From Parascedosporium putredinis (taxonomy: Eukaryota > Ascomycota > Sordariomycetes > Microascales > Microascaceae): a stretch of DNA of 64,000 nt. How positions within the stretch are numbered: position 1 is the stretch's first letter; the number at the start of each line of letters is the position of its first letter. Under the pieces are notes generated by a model. The model had not been told where the DNA came from and ran no database searches. It saw only the letters and a program-made list of their open reading frames with translations. This document shows positions 59,582-64,000 of the stretch, in pieces. Position numbers and translations under genes: made by a program. The DNA is taken from NCBI GenBank assembly GCA_949357655.1, contig CASHTG010000008.1:434001-498000 (forward strand). Direction: 5' to 3'.

Positions 59582-60034
59582 AAGGTTGGACGGCACTAGC
59601 GGTAGCGGAGTTGTGTTCTTATTTCAACAGGCGTGGTACCTCCTTTCAAACAAAACAAAAGAAACTGCATGGACACTGGGGTTCTCTCGGAGCGTTGCTG
59701 TGTCTTGTGTCTGCTGGTTTTTCTCTCGCTGCTTGTTGCTACTCCTTTTGAAAAAGGTTACGGACACGGAAGGGCGGGACTGGAACCAAAGCCGCTTTGG
59801 TATTGGCCGGGCGTGGCCGTTACGTTAGTTTGATGACGATACCGGGCAAGGGCAACCACGAAATACAAATGCATTAGACGCCAAACTCGTTAATTTTTTC
59901 TTTCCTCCCGCCCCTTCTTGTGCACCTGCCTCGTTAAAAACGTGATAAATATGTGATTGCACCTAGGTTTCTTGGCTGCCTTATAGCACACGCTTTGTTC
60001 GTACTTGGATTATATTGTAGTCGATGTGACATTG
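59582..60034. other. Convergent intergenic spacer
   Basis: 3' flanks of eL13 (+) and the SmgGDS-like gene (-). AT-rich patches around 59890-60010 probably include polyadenylation signals. No gene seen. Confidence 0.5.
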
Positions 60035-62421
60035 TTAGGAAGCCTCTACATTATTCTCCTTGGCCTCGCTACTCAAGAGCGAGCCAGCCTTGTTTACCAA
60101 ATCCTCAAACTCACTGATTTGTCTTACTGGTTGCGTCTCCGCTACCTCTACAGCCGCCTCGTTTAAAACCTCTGATTTGGCTCCCTGAATTAGGTTCCAG
60201 GCAATGATGAGAGAGTTTTCCTGATCAGCCCTCTTCGACCCGTTTGGCGCCTTGGCTGCCGGCGGCGGCTGGGCCACCCCGGCATCAACAGCAGCCTGCT
60301 CAGCACCAGCCTGCATGACCTCGGCCGCCAACGCCTCGGAGTCGTTGCTGTCGGCCGCCGCTTCGGGAGAGTACCTTTGATAGCGTCCCTCAGTACGGCA
60401 AAGGCGTCGTCCTTGGAAAAGAGACGGCGGAGCATCGGCAGCGCCGCCTCGGTACGGGATGCCTGAGCAAGGGCAGTGATGGTCTCGGAGCGCAGTGGAG
60501 GCCAGCGGGTCTGGACGAGGAGGTGGGAAACGGCATCAGGGATGTCGAGATGCGCGTCGTACAGAGAGCGGCTGGAAGCGGCGAGGGGGAGCGCACGACG
60601 CGGAGGACGGCCCGGGCGGCCTCCATCTTGGCGGGATCGTCGGTGCGGCGGAAGAGGGCGAGAAGGTTGTGGAGGTTGGTGAGGGCTGGAGTCGGGACCG
60701 CCGCTGCTACGGTGACGGCATCTGCGGCGCTGGGATCGGCGGAGGTGGGTGAAGGGTCGGTGGTGGGTTCCTTGTGAACTGTAGAGAGGGGACCGCAGAG
60801 GATCTCGACGTTTTCGGGGGCGTTGACGAGGAGCATGCGGGCGAGGGAGGCGGCGGCGAGATGGACCTGGGGCAGGGTTTCCATGGCCCAGATGCGAGGG
60901 AGGACGCTCGGAGCGAAGAGGGAGGGGCCGAGGACGCGCTTGTTCTGTGGGGGATGGCGAGATTCTTGAGGAAGCCGAGGGCGGAGTGGATGAGGAGGGT
61001 GTTTGTGTTGGACGGGTCGGCGAGGAGCTTGACGACGGGCATGTGGACGGTGTAGGATGAGACGAGGGAGAGGGCGGAGTCGTCGTCGCGGGCCAGGTTA
61101 CCGAGGGCGAGGCAGGCGGCGGACTGCAGGGCGGGGTTGGCGGCGTTGAGCCAGTCGCCGAGCTGGCGGAAGATGGGGCTGGAGATGGGGTGGGTTTGCG
61201 CAAAGGCCGGGTTGTCGGTGATGTCGGAGAGGGCGTTGATGAGGATCTTGCGCACGATGGCGGCCTGGTTGGAGAGCTTGGTGTCGTCGAGGGTTGAGGA
61301 ATCGAAGCGGGACGAGTGGGCGATTTCGAAGGCGGAGAGGAAGAGGGGCATGCTGCCGGCGGAGACGAAGGCGGTTTGGAGGGATGCGTGGGTGAGGTAT
61401 TCTTGGGCGACGGAGACGAGGGAGAGGAAGTCTTCGGCCTCGTCTTCGATCTCGGGGCTGGTGGCGAGGGAGAGGAGGACGGCCGGGGTCTTGGGGTCGG
61501 CGTTGGTCGCTTCGGATTCTGCTCGGTCGTTGTGTTAGCTCGTGGAAAAAGCGCAGCGAGAAAAAGAGTAAAGAAATGGGGGCGGGGGGGAGGGGGTGTT
61601 AGCGAACCTTGGGTGGCGATTAGGTTGAGGGTCTTGGAGATGAGGTCTACTAGTGGTAGGACGTCGTCGAGGTTGGGTCCGGAGAGGAGGTCGATGAGCT
61701 TGGAGCTGAGCTTGGAGTTGGAGGCTTGGTTCTGTGCTGGAGCTGTGATGGGCACGGGATGTTAGTTCTCGATGGCTTCTATGGTAAGGAGGATGGCACA
61801 TGGAGTCGAGGAGGAAACGGGGGCCGGTTTACCATAGTCGACCATGATATTGTAGAGAACTGTAATGGCAAAGGGGCGGAGTGTGCGGTCCGCAGAGAAA
61901 TGGATGATGTTTGGTATGGCGTTTGCCTTGACGACCCGGTCGCGGTTCTCGTCTGCGGTCGGATATGTTAGTCCCGAGGGTTGCGAAGATGCCAAAGTTC
62001 AGTTGGCTTCTCGTCAGCTTGTCACTGACCTGTATCGGCGCAGGAGTTCCCTATGAGACGGAGGCATTGCAATGCCAGGTCTCCAGAGGTATCCGGTTCG
62101 GCCAGGACCCCGATGAAAAATCTAGTATGCCCGACTCTCCGAGAGGAAGTCGCCAAGGTTCTGTTATAGATCATCAACAAATGTTCCTACCTCGCCCACA
62201 TTTGTGCTGGGGCCACACGTACCCTGGCGGCTACCAATGGCGAGCTTCTCAGCATACGCCTTGACGACACCGGAATCCCTCGCAGCCCACGCTTTCTCCA
62301 CGTCAACGAACACGTCCTGTAGGAACTTGACCTTGCCCTGCTCGTCGGCGGTGGAAGGTAGTTGCCCCGCTACCCCGCCATCCCGTCCTTGGAGAACGGC
62401 TTCGACGTCTTCGGGAGTCAT
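60035..62421 (-). CDS. Armadillo-repeat GTPase-GDP dissociation stimulator (SmgGDS/Arz1-like)
   Basis: Exons on the minus strand: 62421-62223, 62121-62030, 61952-61833, 61742-61608 and 61518-60035; all introns are GT..AG. The start gives MTPEDVEAVLQGRDGG. Armadillo-type helices follow: DLALQCLRLIGNSCADT, RPFAITVLYNIMVDYG, LVDLISKTLNLIATQ, ILINALSDITDNPAF, SAACLALGNLARDDD, LIHSALGFLKNLAIP, HLAAASLARMLLVNAPEN and a last repeat region, with a C-terminal tail ending SSEAKENNVEAS. This layout matches SmgGDS (RAP1GDS1) and fission yeast Arz1, which bind small GTPases and promote GDP release or chaperone prenylated forms. Four runs lack one base each (62116-62120, 60949, 60585 and 60365); restored length 677 aa. 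The GTPase partner is not known. Confidence 0.82.
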
Positions 62422-63102
62422 GGTGTTAGTGGGGGAATGAGCGCAGATACTCTGGTTTCCTGGGGGCTATCAACTGCGTGCTGGCCTTTTTCAGTCTTGA
62501 TTCATGGGATAGGTGGTCCCTATCCTCTATCTAGGCTCTGGGAGCTCCAGGTCGCTGGCAAGGAAGCTCAGCTGAACCCCTCCAACATTGCACCATGAGC
62601 TGTGCTTACTCATCGCAAAAATGCCACAAGCTTGAAGGCCAGCTCCAACCTTGCAGCTCGCATGCAGCTAAGATATGAAAATTGAACTTTCTACAGCTCT
62701 ACTGAAAGAAATGTATAAACAATGATATATCCTTATTCACCGGGAATTCTTTTTCATTTTTCTTAACGCTACATGTATCAGAAGATAGTCTATATGTGAA
62801 CACTCAAAGTATCAAAATATCATTTAGAGAACTAATCAGGAAAACCAACTAGTAAGGCCTGCAACTTGTTTTTCTCCGACGTATGGCTTACCAGCTTCAA
62901 ATTCCTATTCTATTTCGTATACATATTCTTGATAGAGCAGGTTGAGCTATAAGAAAAACCAACATGATACAGAAATGTTGAAATCAAATCCTTTCGTCTA
63001 CTGTCCATGAAATGTAATATATGTTGCTTCCATCATCCCATGTACCCAAAAATAGTGCTACACGAAAGTTGAAGAAAAAGAAATATGTATCGTACATCAA
63101 AC
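62422..63102. other. AT-rich intergenic spacer
   Basis: The left part is the 5' flank of the SmgGDS-like gene (-). From about 62670 to 63100 the sequence is clearly AT-rich, as expected for the 3' flank of the next minus-strand gene. No gene seen. Confidence 0.5.
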
Positions 63103-64000
63103 TTAATCAACATCAGGGGACGGTGGGAGCTCATCCTCTGAAGGGTACCGAGACGAAGCCGTGGAATCCTGGCCCCTCGACAACCGGCTTAGACCAGCAG
63201 CCTGGTTCGGTCCCAGCAACGACGGGGTTCCCAGCGTGACTGTCGCCGTCAGGCTTTCCATCCCAAACGGGCTCCGCGCGGTAGACGGCCGCGGGCTGAT
63301 CGCGCCCATGGGGCTATAGGCTGACCTAGGGCTTAGTACGCCCGCGGGGCTCTTCACCGTAAACGGGCTCCGGAGAGGGGCAGATGAATTGGCAGCCCTA
63401 GGGCTATTGGTTCCCGCATTCCGAGGACTGTTGAGTGCGGTGCGCGTGGCCGGCGTCCTGGGTCCGTTCCTCCGGCTGGCGGATCCCCTGCGGCCGTTGG
63501 AGCTCGTGTTGACAGTGGTCATGGCGTCGGGGCTCCTTCTTCCATTGTTGGCGCCGCGGCCACCATTTCGGCCGTTGGAGCTCGTTGTAATAGCCGACAT
63601 GGCATCTGGGCTCCTCCGGCTGTTGTTGGAACGGCCACCATTTTTGCCGTTGGAGCTGGTCGTGATGGTTGACATGGCGTCTGGACTCTTCCTGCCGTTG
63701 TTGGAACGACCGCCATTCCTACCGTTGGAGCTGCTTGTGATGGTCGACATGGCATCAGGGCTCTTCCTCCTGTTATTATTTCTACCCCCTTCCGCCCATC
63801 GGAGCTAGTCGTGACGGTCGTCATGGCATCCGGGCTCCTTCTTCCGCCGTTGCCATTGTTTCTTCGGCCCCCGTTATTCGCACCGGGGCTCCTTCCGCGA
63901 CCGTTCTGATCTGTGCCTCGGCCGTTGGTCCGGTTCGGGCTTCCAGCGCCCCGTCGGTTAGGGGCCGATTCCCGTTATTCCCATTACGGCCGTTAGGGCT
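63103..64000 (-). CDS. Disordered Asn/Arg/Ser-rich repeat protein, N-terminus outside window
   Basis: The stop is TAA at 63105-63103 and the frame runs leftward in the protein to base 64000 and beyond. The visible part begins Asn/Gly/Arg-rich (SPNGRNGNNGNR), then has about four to five units of 25 residues of the type SPDAMSTITTSSNGRNGGRSNN, then a Ser-Pro-rich region (LRSPFTVKSPAGVLSPRSAY, SPMGAISPRP) and an acidic end (YPSEDELPPSPDVD). Frame breaks at 63785-63789 and 63961-63964 are C or G runs lacking one base. Many SP sites could be targets of proline-directed kinases. No fold or enzymatic motif is recognised; function unknown. Confidence 0.7.
63521..63840 (-). repeat. 75-bp tandem repeat coding for 25-residue units
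   Basis: The codon for the Met of SPDAM recurs on the + strand as CAT-containing ATGGC(G/A)TC at 63521, 63599, 63674, 63749 and 63823. Spacings are 78, 75, 75 and 74 bp. The 78 is one extra codon; the 74 is the unit with the missing base. Units are diverged but clearly related. Confidence 0.85.

Overview
The window looks like nuclear DNA of a filamentous ascomycete (Pezizomycotina, probably Sordariomycetes). It has short spliceosomal introns (about 70-170 nt) with GT..AG ends and CTAAC/CTGAC-like branch sites. Real coding exons strongly prefer codons ending in C. Several encoded families are typical of filamentous fungi: the vWA-Hint (Vint) protein, a CVNH lectin, a COX14-type mitochondrial protein and a PDR-type ABC transporter. 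I see no bacterial, organellar or viral features, no CRISPR array and no supportable tRNA or rRNA gene.

Layout, left to right. 1-1727 (-) is a conserved fungal protein of unknown function that runs off the left edge. 1728-16751 is about 15 kb with no credible gene. 16752-17527 (+) is a GNAT acetyltransferase. 19394-19491 (-) is a candidate 32-residue microprotein with eight cysteines. 25994-28498 (+) is a vWA protein with a C-terminal intein-like Hint domain. 34727-39370 (+) is a full-size PDR/ABC-G drug efflux pump. 41418-42367 (+) is a Gln/Arg-rich protein with a GG pentapeptide array. 45321-45825 (+) is a CVNH lectin-like protein. 46264-47643 (-) is probably mitochondrial ribosomal protein mL50, divergent from a Cys-rich single-pass membrane protein at 48149-48907 (+). 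49455-50783 (-) is DAHP synthase. 55044-56074 (+) is a conserved fungal protein of unknown function. 57017-57858 (-) is a COX14-type mitochondrial protein, divergent from 60S ribosomal protein eL13 at 58492-59581 (+). 60035-62421 (-) is an armadillo-repeat SmgGDS/Arz1-like protein. 63103-64000 (-) is a disordered protein with 25-residue repeats that runs off the right edge.

Nearly every recognisable gene is broken into several frames, but the breaks share one cause. In each case the frame is restored by adding back one base (sometimes two) in a mononucleotide run, nearly always C or G. After this the complete genes come out as whole numbers of codons: ABC 1494 aa, DAHP synthase 366, mL50 426, eL13 209, SmgGDS-like 677, vWA-Hint 742. 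I therefore read these breaks as homopolymer errors in the sequence, not as pseudogenes. Coordinates below are those of the sequence as given, so no single frame spans most CDS entries.

There is no operon-like cluster. The genes are mostly independent housekeeping functions (cytosolic and mitochondrial ribosome, aromatic amino acid synthesis, respiratory assembly, small GTPase regulation), concentrated in the right 20 kb, plus accessory functions (efflux pump, CVNH lectin, vWA-Hint protein) in the gene-poor middle. Large intergenic regions carry polypurine/polypyrimidine tracts and few other recognisable signals.
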